Below are positions 1-9,102 of a DNA stretch of 61,717 bases, in pieces; positions within the stretch are counted from its first letter, which is position 1, and each line of letters opens with the position of its first letter. Made by a program: the position numbers and the translations under genes. The notes beneath the pieces are model-generated. The model searched no databases and was not told the origin of the DNA. It saw only the letters and a list, made by a program, of their open reading frames with translations. The DNA is taken from positions 686-62,402 of the forward strand of contig JAPLRD010000037.1 in NCBI GenBank assembly GCA_026399375.1, read 5' to 3'. This stretch comes from Pseudomonadota bacterium. GTDB taxonomy: Bacteria; Pseudomonadota; Gammaproteobacteria; Burkholderiales; SG8-39.

Positions 1-442
1 ATACCGGCCCGGTGTCCAGGCCGCGGTCCATCTGCATGATCGATATTCCGGTATGGGCGTCGCCGGCGAGGATGGCGCGTTGGATAGGCGCCGCGCCGCG
101 CCAGCGCGGCAGCAGCGAAGCGTGGATGTTGATCGCCCCCAGCCGCGCGATGGCGAGCACCGGTTCGGGCAGGATCAGTCCGTAGGCCGCCACCACCATG
201 GCATCGGCACCGACCGAGCCCAGGCGCGCGAGTGTTTCCGGGCCCTTTAGGTCGACCGGCTGATGCACTTCAAGGCCGTGTTCCAAAGCCAGCGCCTTGA
301 CGGCACTGGGTACGAGCCGCAGACCGCGGCCTGCGGGCCTGTCGGGCTGGGTCAGTACGAGCGCGATCTCGTGCCCCGCATCCTGCAGCGCGGTCAGGGC
401 GCGCGCGGCGAACTCGGGCGTTCCGGCGAAAATTAGGCGCAT
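1..442 (-). CDS. fmt: Methionyl-tRNA formyltransferase, N-terminal part (cut by window edge)
   Basis: This enzyme formylates Met-tRNAi using 10-formyl-tetrahydrofolate at the start of protein synthesis. The minus-strand frame opens with [11 protein letters not shown], the usual Fmt N-terminus, and the family signature [11 protein letters not shown] is readable around 85-125. Only about 147 residues of a roughly 310-residue protein are inside the window. The start ATG lies 22 bases downstream of the def stop, so def and fmt form the usual operon. Identity is confident from the motifs; the rest of the gene cannot be assessed. Confidence 0.93.
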   Translation of the reverse strand, partial: MRLIFAGTPEFAARALTALQDAGHEIALVLTQPDRPAGRGLRLVPSAVKALALEHGLEVHQPVDLKGPETLARLGSVGADAMVVAAYGLILPEPVLAIARLGAINIHASLLPRWRGAAPIQRAILAGDAHTGISIMQMDRGLDTGPV

Positions 443-464
443 CGGGGAATGTCCGTCCCGAAAA

Positions 465-968
465 CTACGCGCTCTGCCGTTGCTGTTTTTGCATCTTCGC
501 GCGAATGCGCGTTTGTTTCAGGCGCGAAAGATATTCTACAAACACCCGGCCCTTGAGGTGATCCATTTCGTGCTGGATGCATACGGAGAGCAAGCCCTCC
601 GCCTCCACGTCGAAATGTTCGCCGTCCAGCCCACGCGCGCGTACCACGACACGCTCGGCGCGTTCAATTTTCTCGTAGATGCCGGGCACGGAAAGGCATC
701 CTTCCTCGCAGTCGGCGACGCCGATCGCGGCGAGGATTTCCGGGTTGATCAAGGTCAGAAGTTTGTCGCGCGTATCCGATGCGTCGATGACGATGATCTG
801 CTTGTGCACATTGACCTGCGTCGCGGCCAGACCCACGCCCGGCGCGGCGTACATGGTCTCTGCCATGTCCGCGATCAGGCTGCGGATACTTTCATTCACC
901 TCTTCCACCGGCGCCGCGATAGTGTGCAGCCGGGGATCGGGATAGCGCAGGATGTGCAGACGGGACAT
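465..968 (-). CDS. def: Peptide deformylase
   Basis: Peptide deformylase removes the N-formyl group from new proteins using a bound divalent metal. The 167-residue length is normal. All three motifs are present: GVGLAATQV near residue 45, EGCLSVPG (metal-binding Cys) near residue 90, and QHEMDHLKG (HExxH metal ligands) near residue 133. It is the first gene of the def-fmt pair and diverges from the LysM gene. The 108-base gap between them is relatively AT-rich and should carry both promoters. Confidence 0.97.
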   Translation of the reverse strand: MSRLHILRYPDPRLHTIAAPVEEVNESIRSLIADMAETMYAAPGVGLAATQVNVHKQIIVIDASDTRDKLLTLINPEILAAIGVADCEEGCLSVPGIYEKIERAERVVVRARGLDGEHFDVEAEGLLSVCIQHEMDHLKGRVFVEYLSRLKQTRIRAKMQKQQRQSA

Positions 969-1076
969 AAAAACTTGCTAATTGAACGGATTAGGTGCTA
1001 AATTTAATGAAGTCTGTAAAAAGCGTGCTAGACTTTATATGATTCAGCCCTCTAATTAGATAGGTTCGAGGCTCCT

Positions 1077-2132
1077 ATGCGCAAGTCTATCATATTCGCC
1101 ATACTCGCCGCCGCGCTGGCGGCCGCGCCCCTTATGGCTCAGCAGGCATCGGCCATCAAGCTGCAGGACAATGCGCCTGACCGCTATGTGGTCGTGCCGG
1201 GCGACACTTTATGGAGCATCGCGGCCAAGTTTCTGAAGGACCCCTGGCGCTGGCCGGAAATGTGGAAGATCAACCGCGATGACATGAAGAATCCGCACCG
1301 GATTTACCCGGGCGACGTCATCGTGCTGCATCGCTCCGAACCGGAACCAGAACTCAAGATGGGCGACACGGTTACGTTGTCGCCGCGGGTGCGCAGCGAA
1401 GACACCAGCAAGCAGGCGATTCCGAGCATTCCTCCGAGGGCCATCGAACCGTTCCTCACGCGGCCGCTGGTGATCGAGCCCGACGGCCTGAAGAATGCGC
1501 CGCGCATCATCGCCGCGCAGGCCGACCGCGTCTATCTTGGCTCGGGCGACGTGGCCTACGTCAGCGGTATCGGCGACGCGAAGGTCGACAGCCTGTGGCA
1601 GATTTATCGCCAGGGAAAGCCGCTGGTCGATCCCGAAGGGAAAAAGACGCTGGGCTACGAGGCGATATTTCTCGGTGACAGCAAGGTGATCAAGACCGGC
1701 GAACCGGCCACTATACAAATCTTCGGCGCGCAGGTCGAAATCGGCAAAGGGGACCGTCTGGTCGCCGCGGGCCCGCTCACGCTGGTCAGCTACGCGCCGC
1801 ACGCGCCGGCGGCGTCGATGCAGGGACGCGTCATCGCCACCCGAGACGGCTTGCGCGAGACCGGTCCGCAGAACGTGGTCACGCTCAATCAGGGAAAGAG
1901 CGACGGACTCGAGCCCGGCCATGTGCTGGCGCTTCTGCGCCTGGGCCGGTCCAACCAGGAAAAGACGCCGAGCGGCAAATGGTTCGGCGCCGACAAGATC
2001 GAGTCCACCAAACTCCCGGATGAACGCTATGGCTTGGTCTTCGTATTTCGCGTCTTCGACCGCGTCTCCTATGCCTTGGTGATGTCGGCGACGCGCCCGG
2101 TGCAGATAGGCGATGTCGTAACCACGCCCTGA
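1077..2132 (+). CDS. Secreted LysM-domain protein
   Basis: The 351-residue protein has a clear Sec signal peptide (residues 1-26, ending near QQASA). One LysM domain follows at about residues 37-85 (YVVVPGDTLWSIAAKF ... RIYPGDVIVL), which binds peptidoglycan. The remaining 265 residues hold no catalytic motif I recognise. A LysM protein directly upstream of dprA and divergent from def-fmt is a common arrangement in Betaproteobacteria. It probably acts at the cell wall; its exact role is unknown. A TATGAT hexamer at 1038-1043 could be its -10 box, without a good -35. Confidence 0.88.
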   Translation: MRKSIIFAILAAALAAAPLMAQQASAIKLQDNAPDRYVVVPGDTLWSIAAKFLKDPWRWPEMWKINRDDMKNPHRIYPGDVIVLHRSEPEPELKMGDTVTLSPRVRSEDTSKQAIPSIPPRAIEPFLTRPLVIEPDGLKNAPRIIAAQADRVYLGSGDVAYVSGIGDAKVDSLWQIYRQGKPLVDPEGKKTLGYEAIFLGDSKVIKTGEPATIQIFGAQVEIGKGDRLVAAGPLTLVSYAPHAPAASMQGRVIATRDGLRETGPQNVVTLNQGKSDGLEPGHVLALLRLGRSNQEKTPSGKWFGADKIESTKLPDERYGLVFVFRVFDRVSYALVMSATRPVQIGDVVTTP

Positions 2133-2195
2133 AGTGCGGCGGCGACAAGGGGACGCACCCAAGGCAACAGCAGGCAGCGGACAACTCAAGGCGCA

Positions 2196-3269
2196 ATGCA
2201 ACTCGATGCTGAACTCGCTGCGTGGATCAAGCTGAGTCTGGTACCGGGTCTGGGCGGCCAGGGCCTTAGAAAACTCCTCACCGCGTTCGGACTGCCGCAA
2301 CAGGTTATTGCCGCCGGCCGCCTTGGGCTTGCGCGCATCGTTTCCGCCGAAATCGCCGGCCGCATAGTCGCCGATCTGGATTCGGCCGCCGTCGATGCCG
2401 CTCTCGCGTGGGTCGAACTGGATGGACATGCTGTCCTGACCCTCGCCGACAGCGACTATCCGCCGCAATTGCTCGAAACGCCGGATCCTCCCGCGCTCCT
2501 GTATTTGGCCGGACGGCGCGAGCTGCTCGCGTGGCCGGGGCTCGCCGTAGTCGGCAGCCGCAATGCCACGCCCCAGGGGGTAAGCAACGCGGAACAGTTC
2601 GCGCGCAGCTTCAGCGAAGCCGGTCTCACCATTGTCAGCGGACTGGCGCTGGGCATCGATGCCGCGGCACACCGCGGAGGACTGGACGGTGGGGGGTCCA
2701 CCATCGCCGTGCTCGGCACAGGCGCCGACATCCTCTATCCCCAGCGCAACCGCGCACTGGGCGAGCGCATCGCGAGCGAGGGTCTGATAATCAGCGAATT
2801 CCCTCTCGGTACGCCGCCGCACGGCAGCAATTTTCCGCGGCGCAATCGCATCATTTCGGGCCTTGCCCGCGGTTGCCTGGTGGTGGAAGCGGCGCTCGCA
2901 TCGGGTTCGCTCATCACAGCGCGGCTTGCTGCCGAACAGGGGCGCGAAGTGTTCGCCATACCCGGGTCGATACATTCACCGCACTCGAAGGGCTGTCACG
3001 CGCTGATCAAGCAAGGCGCGAAGTTGGTGGAAAGCGCGCAGGATCTGCTGCAGGAGCTGGGAATGGGAGGGTTTCGAGCACCCGCTGCGAATGCAAGTCC
3101 TGCGCCGGGCGGGCTGCTTGCAGAACTGGGTTACGATCCCTGTGACATAGACACGCTTTGCGCGCGAAGCGGCTTGACGCCCGACGCCGTATCGGCCATG
3201 CTGCTGCAACTCGAACTCGAGGGCAAAATCGCGAGCCTTCCCGGCGGGTTGTACCAAAGAATCTCCTAA
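2196..3269 (+). CDS. dprA: DNA-processing protein DprA
   Basis: DprA loads RecA onto incoming single-stranded DNA during natural transformation. The 357-residue protein has an N-terminal helical region (1-70) and a central Rossmann-like domain containing VVGSRNATPQG, SGLALGIDAAAHRG and FPRRNRIISGLA. A C-terminal winged-helix domain (about 300-357) ends in LEGKIASLPGGLYQR. Length and domain order are typical. It lies 63 bases after the LysM gene and immediately before a repeat element that separates it from smg. Confidence 0.97.
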   Translation: MQLDAELAAWIKLSLVPGLGGQGLRKLLTAFGLPQQVIAAGRLGLARIVSAEIAGRIVADLDSAAVDAALAWVELDGHAVLTLADSDYPPQLLETPDPPALLYLAGRRELLAWPGLAVVGSRNATPQGVSNAEQFARSFSEAGLTIVSGLALGIDAAAHRGGLDGGGSTIAVLGTGADILYPQRNRALGERIASEGLIISEFPLGTPPHGSNFPRRNRIISGLARGCLVVEAALASGSLITARLAAEQGREVFAIPGSIHSPHSKGCHALIKQGAKLVESAQDLLQELGMGGFRAPAANASPAPGGLLAELGYDPCDIDTLCARSGLTPDAVSAMLLQLELEGKIASLPGGLYQRIS

Positions 3270-3273
3270 GAAC

Positions 3274-3366
3274 CCATTGCAAAATTAATTTTGCAATGGC
3301 TAATTTAGGGGAGTATGAGGGGATCCGCCCCGAAGGAAGTCCCCGTAGGGGATATCCCCTCATATT
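3274..3366 (+). repeat. Structured interspersed repeat, copy 1 (upstream of smg)
   Basis: It starts five bases after the dprA stop. Module 1 is a perfect 26-bp palindrome (3274-3299, arms CCATTGCAAAATT). Module 2 has an outer stem ATGAGGGGAT (3315-3324) with ATCCCCTCAT (3354-3363), enclosing the core CCCCGAAGGAAGTCCCCGTA. It ends 33 bases before the smg ATG. Two further copies lie near 8030 and 36625. Function is unknown; it could be a leader RNA structure or a palindromic repeat of the REP/MITE kind. Confidence 0.85.
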
Positions 3367-3396
3367 GCAACAGATTTCGAGAGGCCGCCCACAAGA

Positions 3397-3855
3397 ATGT
3401 TCGACATACTCGTCTACCTGTTCGAAAACTACTACCAGGTCGACCTCTATCCCGATCAAGACGCGCTGGCGCGCAAGCTTACCGCCGCAGGTTTCGAGCA
3501 CGACGACATAAGCGACGCACTCGCATGGCTGCAAGGCCTTACCACCACCGAGGCAGGCACGCTCCCCGAATCCTTGGCGCAGAGCACGGCATTTCGCGGG
3601 TACGCCGAGGTGGAGGCGACCAAACTGGGTGTCGAAGGGCGCGGATTTCTCGCCTTCCTCGAGGGGGCAAAGGTACTGACCCCGCTGCTGCGCGAAATCA
3701 TCATCGAGCGCGCCATGGCGCTTGCCGAGGACAGCGTCAGCATAGAAAAACTGAAGGTGATCGTGCTCATGGTCCTGTGGAGCCAGCAGCATTCGATCGA
3801 TTCGCTGATCCTGGAAGAACTGCTCTCCGACCGCGCGCAATTGCTCATGCATTAA
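3397..3855 (+). CDS. smg: Smg family protein (DUF494)
   Basis: The 152-residue cytoplasmic protein begins MFDILVYLFENYYQ, the hallmark start of the Smg/DUF494 family, and matches the family length. It is mainly helical and acidic, without catalytic motifs. The biochemical role of Smg is not firmly established; the gene is conserved next to dprA and topA/topB in Gammaproteobacteria and Betaproteobacteria. Its leader contains repeat copy 1, so transcription from dprA would have to pass the palindrome. Confidence 0.93.
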   Translation: MFDILVYLFENYYQVDLYPDQDALARKLTAAGFEHDDISDALAWLQGLTTTEAGTLPESLAQSTAFRGYAEVEATKLGVEGRGFLAFLEGAKVLTPLLREIIIERAMALAEDSVSIEKLKVIVLMVLWSQQHSIDSLILEELLSDRAQLLMH

Positions 3856-4022
3856 AGCGCTTAGCGCGTTTTTCCGCTGAATTTTGTCACGCAGCAAAGC
3901 ATTGCCTTCTTGCTTCGCGCTCCAATTTGCACTTATGATGCTGCGGCTTGAAGCGCGGCATACTGCGTATCGCCGCGCGCGAACGAATTTTTGAGCGCGT
4001 TTCTGCGCCTTTACGAAACCCT

Positions 4023-4112
4023 ATGGCCCAAAAACTCATCATTGCGGAAAAGCCCTCGGTTGCGAACAATATTGCGCGCGGCCGAATTCACGAGCACGCG
4101 CCCGAGCGCTGA
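4023..4112 (+). pseudogene. Remnant duplicate of the topB 5' end
   Basis: An ATG at 4023 opens a 29-codon frame starting MAQKLIIAEKPSVANNIARG, nearly the same as the first 20 residues of topB, which starts 99 bases downstream with MAKKLIIAEKPSVANDIARA. The match covers about 57 bases with several differences, some of them synonymous, and stops abruptly after IAR. The frame then ends at TGA 4110-4112. It looks like the stub of a second topB copy or an incomplete tandem duplication. It could also be translated as a short leader peptide. Confidence 0.75.
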
Positions 4113-4121
4113 GGCAATCCT

Positions 4122-6767
4122 ATGGCGAAGAAACTCATCATTGCGGAAAAGCCCTCAGTCGCGAACGACATTGCGCGTGCATTGGGCGGCTTCACCCGTC
4201 ACGGCGACTATTTCGAAGGCGACGAGTACGTGCTCTCGTCGGCCATCGGTCATCTGCTCGAACTGATTGCGCCCGAAGGCGTCGAGGTGAAACGCGGCAA
4301 GTGGTCGTTTGCGAATCTGCCGGTGATACCGCCGCATTTCGACCTGAGGCCGATTGAGCGCACCGAGGACAGGCTCAAAGTCCTGCTGAAGCTGCTCAAG
4401 CGCAAGGACGTCACCGGCGTCGTCAATGCCTGCGACGCGGGGCGCGAGGGCGAGTTGATCTTCCGCTATATCATGCAGCATGCCGGGAACAAGAAACCGA
4501 TCCAGCGGCTGTGGCTGCAATCGATGACCCAGGGGGCGATCCGCGACGGTTTCGACGGTTTGCGGACAGACAAGTCGATGCTGCCGCTGGCCGACGCCGC
4601 GGTGTGCCGTTCCGAGTCCGACTGGCTGGTGGGCATCAACGGCACGCGCGCGATGACTGCGTTCAATTCCAAAGAGGGCGGGTTCTACAAGACCACGGTG
4701 GGCAGGGTACAGACGCCGACGCTGGCGATACTGGTCGAACGCGAGGATCGCATCAAGAAGTTCGTGTCGCGCGACTACTGGGAGGTGCATGCGAGCTTCG
4801 CCGCCGCCGCGGGCAGTTATGGCGGGCGCTGGTTCGACGAGAAGTTCGCGAAGGCGGCAAAGGAAGAAGACGCCGAGGCCAAACCCGAGCGCCTGTGGGA
4901 CGCCGCGCGCGCGGAGGCGCTGCGCAAGAAGTGCGAAGGCAAGCCCGGCATCGCCACGGAAGAGGCGAAGCCGACCACGCAGATTTCACCGCTGCTGTTC
5001 GATCTGACGAGCCTGCAGCGTGAAGCGAACGGACGCTTCGGTTTCTCTGCCCGCACCACGCTGTCGCTGGCGCAGGCGCTGTACGAAAAACACAAAGTCC
5101 TGACTTACCCTCGCACCGACGCACGCGCGCTGCCGGAGGACTATTTGCCGACGGTCAAGTCCACCATGGAAATGCTCGCTGGCAAAGCCAAGGGCAAGGA
5201 CAAGAGCGAGGGCGTCGCAGCCTACGCGCCCTTCGCGCGCCAGGTGCTGAAAGAAGGCTGGGTCAAGCCGAGCAAGCGCATCTTCGACAATACCAAGATA
5301 TCCGATCACTTCGCCATCATTCCCACGCTGCAGGCGCCCGGCAATCTGTCCGATGCGGAAGCCAAACTCTACGATATGGTGGTGAAACGCTTCCTGGCGG
5401 TATTCTTCCCCGCGGCCGAGTTTCTGGTCACCACGCGCATCACGCGCGTCGAGGGCGAGCCGTTCAGGAGCGAAGGCAAAGTGATGGTCAAGCCGGGCTG
5501 GCTCGCGATCTACGGCCGCGACACGGAGAAAGACGACGCGCTGATGGTCGCGATCGAGGACGGCGAGAAAGTCAGGACGACCCAGGTCGAGGTCAAGGCG
5601 AACCAGACCAAGCCGCCTGCGCGTTTTTCGGAGGCGACGCTGCTCTCCGCCATGGAGGGTGCGGGCAAGCTGGTCGAGGACGAGGAACTGCGTGCGGCGA
5701 TGAGCGCCAAGGGCCTGGGCACGCCAGCCACCCGGGCCGCCGTGATCGAGGGCCTTATTTTCGAAGACTACGTGCATCGCAACGGACGCGAACTGGTCCC
5801 CACGCCCAAGGCGTTCTCGCTCATGTTCGCGCTGCGCCACTTCGGCATCACCGAACTCACTTCGCCCGAACTCACCGGCGAATGGGAATTCAAGCTGAAG
5901 CAGATGGAACACGGCGAGCTCGACCGCGCCGAGTTCATGGAGCACATCGTCGGGGCCACGCGCGAACTGGTCTCCGCAATCAAGAACGGCGACATTCCCG
6001 ACACCGCGTTCCTCACGCTGAAGGCGCCGTGCCCGAAATGCGGCGGCACGGTGCAGGAAAACTACCGCAAGTTCCAATGTCAGGCCTGCGATTTCAACAT
6101 CTGGAAGGTCGTCTCCAGCCGCGAGTTCGCGCCGGAAGAGATCGAGGACCTGATCGCGAAGCAAAGCATCGGCCCGCTGCAGGGCTTTCGCAGCCGCATG
6201 GGCAAACCCTTCGCCGCAGTGGTGCGCTTGTCGTCCGAGTTCAAGGCGGAATTCGATTTCGGTCAGTCCAACGACGGTACCGACGAAGCTCCGGATTTCT
6301 CCGGACTCGAGTCGCTGGGACCGTGTCCGAAATGCGCGTCGCGCGTATTCGAGCAGCCGATGGCTTATGTGTGCGAGAAAAGCCTCGGTCCGGATAAGAA
6401 CTGCGATTTCCGCTCCGGCCGCATCATCCTGCAGCGGCCGATCGAACGCGAGCAGATGCAAAAGCTCTTATCCACGGGCAGGACCGATCTACTGCACCGT
6501 TTCATTTCCAAGAAGGGACGGCCGTTTTCGGCGTTTCTGGTGCGTGGCGGCGACGGCAAGGTCGGCTTCGAGTTCGCGCCGCGTGTGGCCAAGCCCGGCA
6601 AGGCTGCGGTGGAGCCGGCAGCAGCGGGTTCCGACGCGATCAAACCCGCGACCAAGGCGGTCGCCAAGACCGCCACCAGGAAGACTGCCGCAAAATCCGC
6701 GGCCAAGCCTGCAACCAAGACCGCGGCCAAAAAAGCGGTCAAGGCACGCAAGACCGCATCAGGTTAG
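4122..6767 (+). CDS. topB: DNA topoisomerase III
   Basis: Type IA topoisomerase that passes single strands to decatenate DNA. The 881-residue protein starts with the Toprim domain (KLIIAEKPSVA; acidic CDAGREGE near residue 105). The catalytic domain includes VGRVQTPTLAIL and the active-site tyrosine in LTYPRTDAR (near residue 330). Two zinc-ribbon-like regions follow: CPKCGG ... CQAC (about 635-655) and CPKC ... CEKS ... C (about 730-760). The tail from about residue 835 is an Ala/Lys repeat region resembling histone H1. The gene converges on rlmL, and the two stop codons overlap. Confidence 0.97.
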   Translation: MAKKLIIAEKPSVANDIARALGGFTRHGDYFEGDEYVLSSAIGHLLELIAPEGVEVKRGKWSFANLPVIPPHFDLRPIERTEDRLKVLLKLLKRKDVTGVVNACDAGREGELIFRYIMQHAGNKKPIQRLWLQSMTQGAIRDGFDGLRTDKSMLPLADAAVCRSESDWLVGINGTRAMTAFNSKEGGFYKTTVGRVQTPTLAILVEREDRIKKFVSRDYWEVHASFAAAAGSYGGRWFDEKFAKAAKEEDAEAKPERLWDAARAEALRKKCEGKPGIATEEAKPTTQISPLLFDLTSLQREANGRFGFSARTTLSLAQALYEKHKVLTYPRTDARALPEDYLPTVKSTMEMLAGKAKGKDKSEGVAAYAPFARQVLKEGWVKPSKRIFDNTKISDHFAIIPTLQAPGNLSDAEAKLYDMVVKRFLAVFFPAAEFLVTTRITRVEGEPFRSEGKVMVKPGWLAIYGRDTEKDDALMVAIEDGEKVRTTQVEVKANQTKPPARFSEATLLSAMEGAGKLVEDEELRAAMSAKGLGTPATRAAVIEGLIFEDYVHRNGRELVPTPKAFSLMFALRHFGITELTSPELTGEWEFKLKQMEHGELDRAEFMEHIVGATRELVSAIKNGDIPDTAFLTLKAPCPKCGGTVQENYRKFQCQACDFNIWKVVSSREFAPEEIEDLIAKQSIGPLQGFRSRMGKPFAAVVRLSSEFKAEFDFGQSNDGTDEAPDFSGLESLGPCPKCASRVFEQPMAYVCEKSLGPDKNCDFRSGRIILQRPIEREQMQKLLSTGRTDLLHRFISKKGRPFSAFLVRGGDGKVGFEFAPRVAKPGKAAVEPAAAGSDAIKPATKAVAKTATRKTAAKSAAKPATKTAAKKAVKARKTASG

Positions 6768-7957
6768 GCTGCGCCGCCTTTTTCTCCGCCCTGGGTGGAC
6801 TTGGGGCCGCGCATGCTGCCCGCCACTATCTTGTATTCGAACAGGCGGCATTCCAGCGCGCCGTTGAACAGCGGCGTGCGCCTGGACACCTGCAGCTTGA
6901 TCAGCTTGGGCAGATTCATGTCGGCGCTGAGTATGTAGCAGTTCCAGCCGGCGAATTTCTGTTTCAGGGCATCGCCGAATTTTGGGTAGAACTCGGCCAG
7001 TTCCTGCTGTTCGCCCATGCGCTCGCCGTAAGGCGGATTGGTGACCATGACGCCGGTCGCGGCCGGCGCGGAGACCTCCAGCGCATTCGCCTGCTTCAGC
7101 TGCACCGCCTGTTCCAGTCCCGCCGCCTGCAAGTTGACATGTGCGAATTTCAGCGTATCGCCATAGAGTTCGCTGCCATGGATGGGCAGAGGTACGACCG
7201 GTTTGCGCCGCGTTTCGGCTTCGGCGCGGAGCTTTTGCCACAGGCCGGCATCGAAGCTCTTCAGTTTTTCGAAGCCGAAGCTGCGGGCGAGACCCGGCGC
7301 AATATCCAGGGTGATCTGGGCCGCTTCAATGAGGAAGGTGCCGCCGCCGCACATGGGATCGAGCAGCGCAGTTCCCGGTTGCCATCCGGTCAGCCTGAGT
7401 ATGCCGGCGGCGAGATTTTCCTTGATCGGCGCTTCGCCTTGCGCGGCGCGCGCGCCGCGCTTGAACAGCGGCTCGCCCGAGGTGTCGAGGTAAAGCATGA
7501 ACTGTGTGGCGTCGAGGAAGGCGTGGATGCGCACCTCGGGCGCGCGCGTGTCCACGTTTGGCCGGCTGCCGACGTCGCTCCTGAAGCGGTCGCACACCGC
7601 ATCCTTGATGCGCAGTGTGAGAAAATCCAGGCTTTTCAGCGGGCAGCGTTGCGCCGTGAGATAGACGCGGATGCTTCGTCCGACATCGAATTGCCGCGGC
7701 CAGTCGAAGTCGTAGCTGGCGCGGTAGACGTCTTCTTCGCTGCGATAGGGAACGGTGAACAGCCGCAGCAGGACGCGCGTGGCGATGCGGCTTTCCAGGT
7801 TGGCCCTGTAAATGACGCCGCCGTCGCCCTCGAAGCCGACGCCGCCCGCGACCGCGTGCACGTTGGTCGCGCCCAGTCCGGAGAGTTCGGCGATGAGCGT
7901 GTTTTCCAGGCCACGCGGGCAGGATGCGAACAGCTTGGCGTTAGTGCGGGAATTCAT
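6764..7957 (-). CDS. THUMP-domain class I RNA methyltransferase (RlmL/RlmK N-domain type)
   Basis: The 397-residue protein has an N-terminal THUMP-type RNA-binding domain (about 50-155) and a C-terminal SAM-dependent methyltransferase domain. It carries LLDPMCGGGTFLIEAA (SAM motif I) and the N6-type catalytic signature VTNPPYGER. It matches the RlmL m2G2445 domain but lacks the RlmK half that is fused in E. coli. The frame is open 15 codons upstream, but MNSRTNAKLFASC at 7957 is the usual family start. The substrate is probably 23S rRNA, by family. Confidence 0.9.
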   Translation of the reverse strand: MNSRTNAKLFASCPRGLENTLIAELSGLGATNVHAVAGGVGFEGDGGVIYRANLESRIATRVLLRLFTVPYRSEEDVYRASYDFDWPRQFDVGRSIRVYLTAQRCPLKSLDFLTLRIKDAVCDRFRSDVGSRPNVDTRAPEVRIHAFLDATQFMLYLDTSGEPLFKRGARAAQGEAPIKENLAAGILRLTGWQPGTALLDPMCGGGTFLIEAAQITLDIAPGLARSFGFEKLKSFDAGLWQKLRAEAETRRKPVVPLPIHGSELYGDTLKFAHVNLQAAGLEQAVQLKQANALEVSAPAATGVMVTNPPYGERMGEQQELAEFYPKFGDALKQKFAGWNCYILSADMNLPKLIKLQVSRRTPLFNGALECRLFEYKIVAGSMRGPKSTQGGEKGGAA

Positions 7958-8029
7958 GGCGATCGGGAACTGGAACTCGAAAATCGAATCCAAAAGTAAC
8001 ACAGATTTGAAGCCGCAGACTGCATTACC

Positions 8030-8126
8030 TCAGAGGCCATTTCAGAATTTTCGAAATGGCCTCTGATTTAGGGGCGCACGAGGGATGCGCCCCGAAGGAA
8101 GTCCCCGTAGGGGATATCCCCTCGTT
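8030..8126 (+). repeat. Structured interspersed repeat, copy 2 (upstream of pirin gene)
   Basis: Module 1 is a 14-bp perfect stem (8030-8043 with 8053-8066, arm ending GGCCATTTC) around a 9-base loop. Module 2 has outer arms ACGAGGGAT (8078-8086) and ATCCCCTCGT (8116-8125) enclosing CCCCGAAGGAAGTCCCCGTA, identical to copy 1. Compared with copy 1, an outer-stem pair changes from T-A to C-G, which keeps the pairing. It lies 35 bases before the pirin ATG, in the same orientation. Confidence 0.85.
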
Positions 8127-8160
8127 TTGTAATAATCTCTTCGATCGAAAGGGGAATGTC

Positions 8161-9042
8161 ATGGCCATAGGCAAGAGTACGCGCCCGCTGCAACGCATTA
8201 TCCAGTCCGTCGTCGCCTCGGACGGCGCCGGCGTCAAACTCCGGCGCAGCATAGGGCAGTCGCCGTTCGCGCGCCTGGATCCGTTTCTGATGCTGGACGA
8301 GTTCTCGTCCTTCGACGCAAATGACTATATCGCTGGTTTCCCGGCGCATCCGCACCGCGGTTTCGAAACCGTGACCTATCTGCTCGACGGCCACATGCTG
8401 CACGAAGACCACCTCGGCAATCGCGGCGACCTGAAAAGCGGTGCGGTGCAGTGGATGAGCGCAGGCCGGGGCATCATCCATTCGGAAATGCCGCAACAGG
8501 AACACGGGCGCATGCGCGGCTTCCAGTTGTGGATCAACCTGCCGGCGAAGGAGAAAATGAAACCAGCGGGCTACCGGGACATCGACGCGGCCGAAATTCC
8601 GCTTGTCCCGCTACCCGGCGGCGGCCGCGTCAGGGTGATTGCGGGAACACTGGGGTCGGAGGCGGGATCCGTCCCGGGCCCGATCCAGGGACTCGCCACC
8701 GAACCGCTGTACCTGGATGTCGAATTGCCTGCAGGCGCCGCATTCACGCAGGCGATAGACGGCGGCCACAACGCTTTCCTGTATGTCTTCGAAGGCGCTG
8801 CTTACGTTGGTCCGCGCGACGCAGCGCACGACTTGGATACACACAGTGCCGGTGTGCTGGGCCCGGGAGACCGGGTTGACGTGAGCGCTGGCGCCGGCGG
8901 CACGAGGTTTCTGTTGCTCGCCGGCCGGCCGCTCGGCGAGCCCGTGGTACAGCACGGACCGTTCGTGATGAACACGCGGGAGGAAATCGAGCAGGCAATC
9001 CGCGATTACCAGAGCGGCGCGTTCACGCGCGTTGCAAGCTGA
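8161..9042 (+). CDS. Pirin family bicupin protein
   Basis: The 293-residue protein carries the pirin N-terminal cupin with metal ligands in HPHRGFETVTYLLDG (about residues 63-77) and QWMSAGRGIIHSEMPQ (about 100-115). A C-terminal cupin follows. Pirins bind iron and some have quercetinase activity; others act as redox-sensitive regulators. The frame is open further upstream through the repeat, but the ATG at 8161 follows a purine-rich ribosome site and gives the standard N-terminus. Substrate and role cannot be told from sequence. Confidence 0.93.
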   Translation: MAIGKSTRPLQRIIQSVVASDGAGVKLRRSIGQSPFARLDPFLMLDEFSSFDANDYIAGFPAHPHRGFETVTYLLDGHMLHEDHLGNRGDLKSGAVQWMSAGRGIIHSEMPQQEHGRMRGFQLWINLPAKEKMKPAGYRDIDAAEIPLVPLPGGGRVRVIAGTLGSEAGSVPGPIQGLATEPLYLDVELPAGAAFTQAIDGGHNAFLYVFEGAAYVGPRDAAHDLDTHSAGVLGPGDRVDVSAGAGGTRFLLLAGRPLGEPVVQHGPFVMNTREEIEQAIRDYQSGAFTRVAS

Positions 9043-9102
9043 AAGGAGTAGGCCGGTCCGAATAGGATAAAATGGCGCCGATCACAGACAGGAGTTGCAG
9101 CG

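Noticed and set aside
1209-2975. A 588-codon minus-strand open frame across the LysM gene and dprA
   Set aside because: It is antisense to two clear genes, its composition (Arg, Gln, Asp, His) is typical of a GC-rich shadow frame, and it has no recognisable domain.
3274-3299. The palindrome after dprA as a simple intrinsic terminator
   Set aside because: No T-tract follows, and the hairpin is part of the three-copy repeat found upstream of other genes.
4986-6461. A 491-codon minus-strand frame antisense to topB
   Set aside because: It lies entirely within topB, which has all family motifs in the opposite frame.
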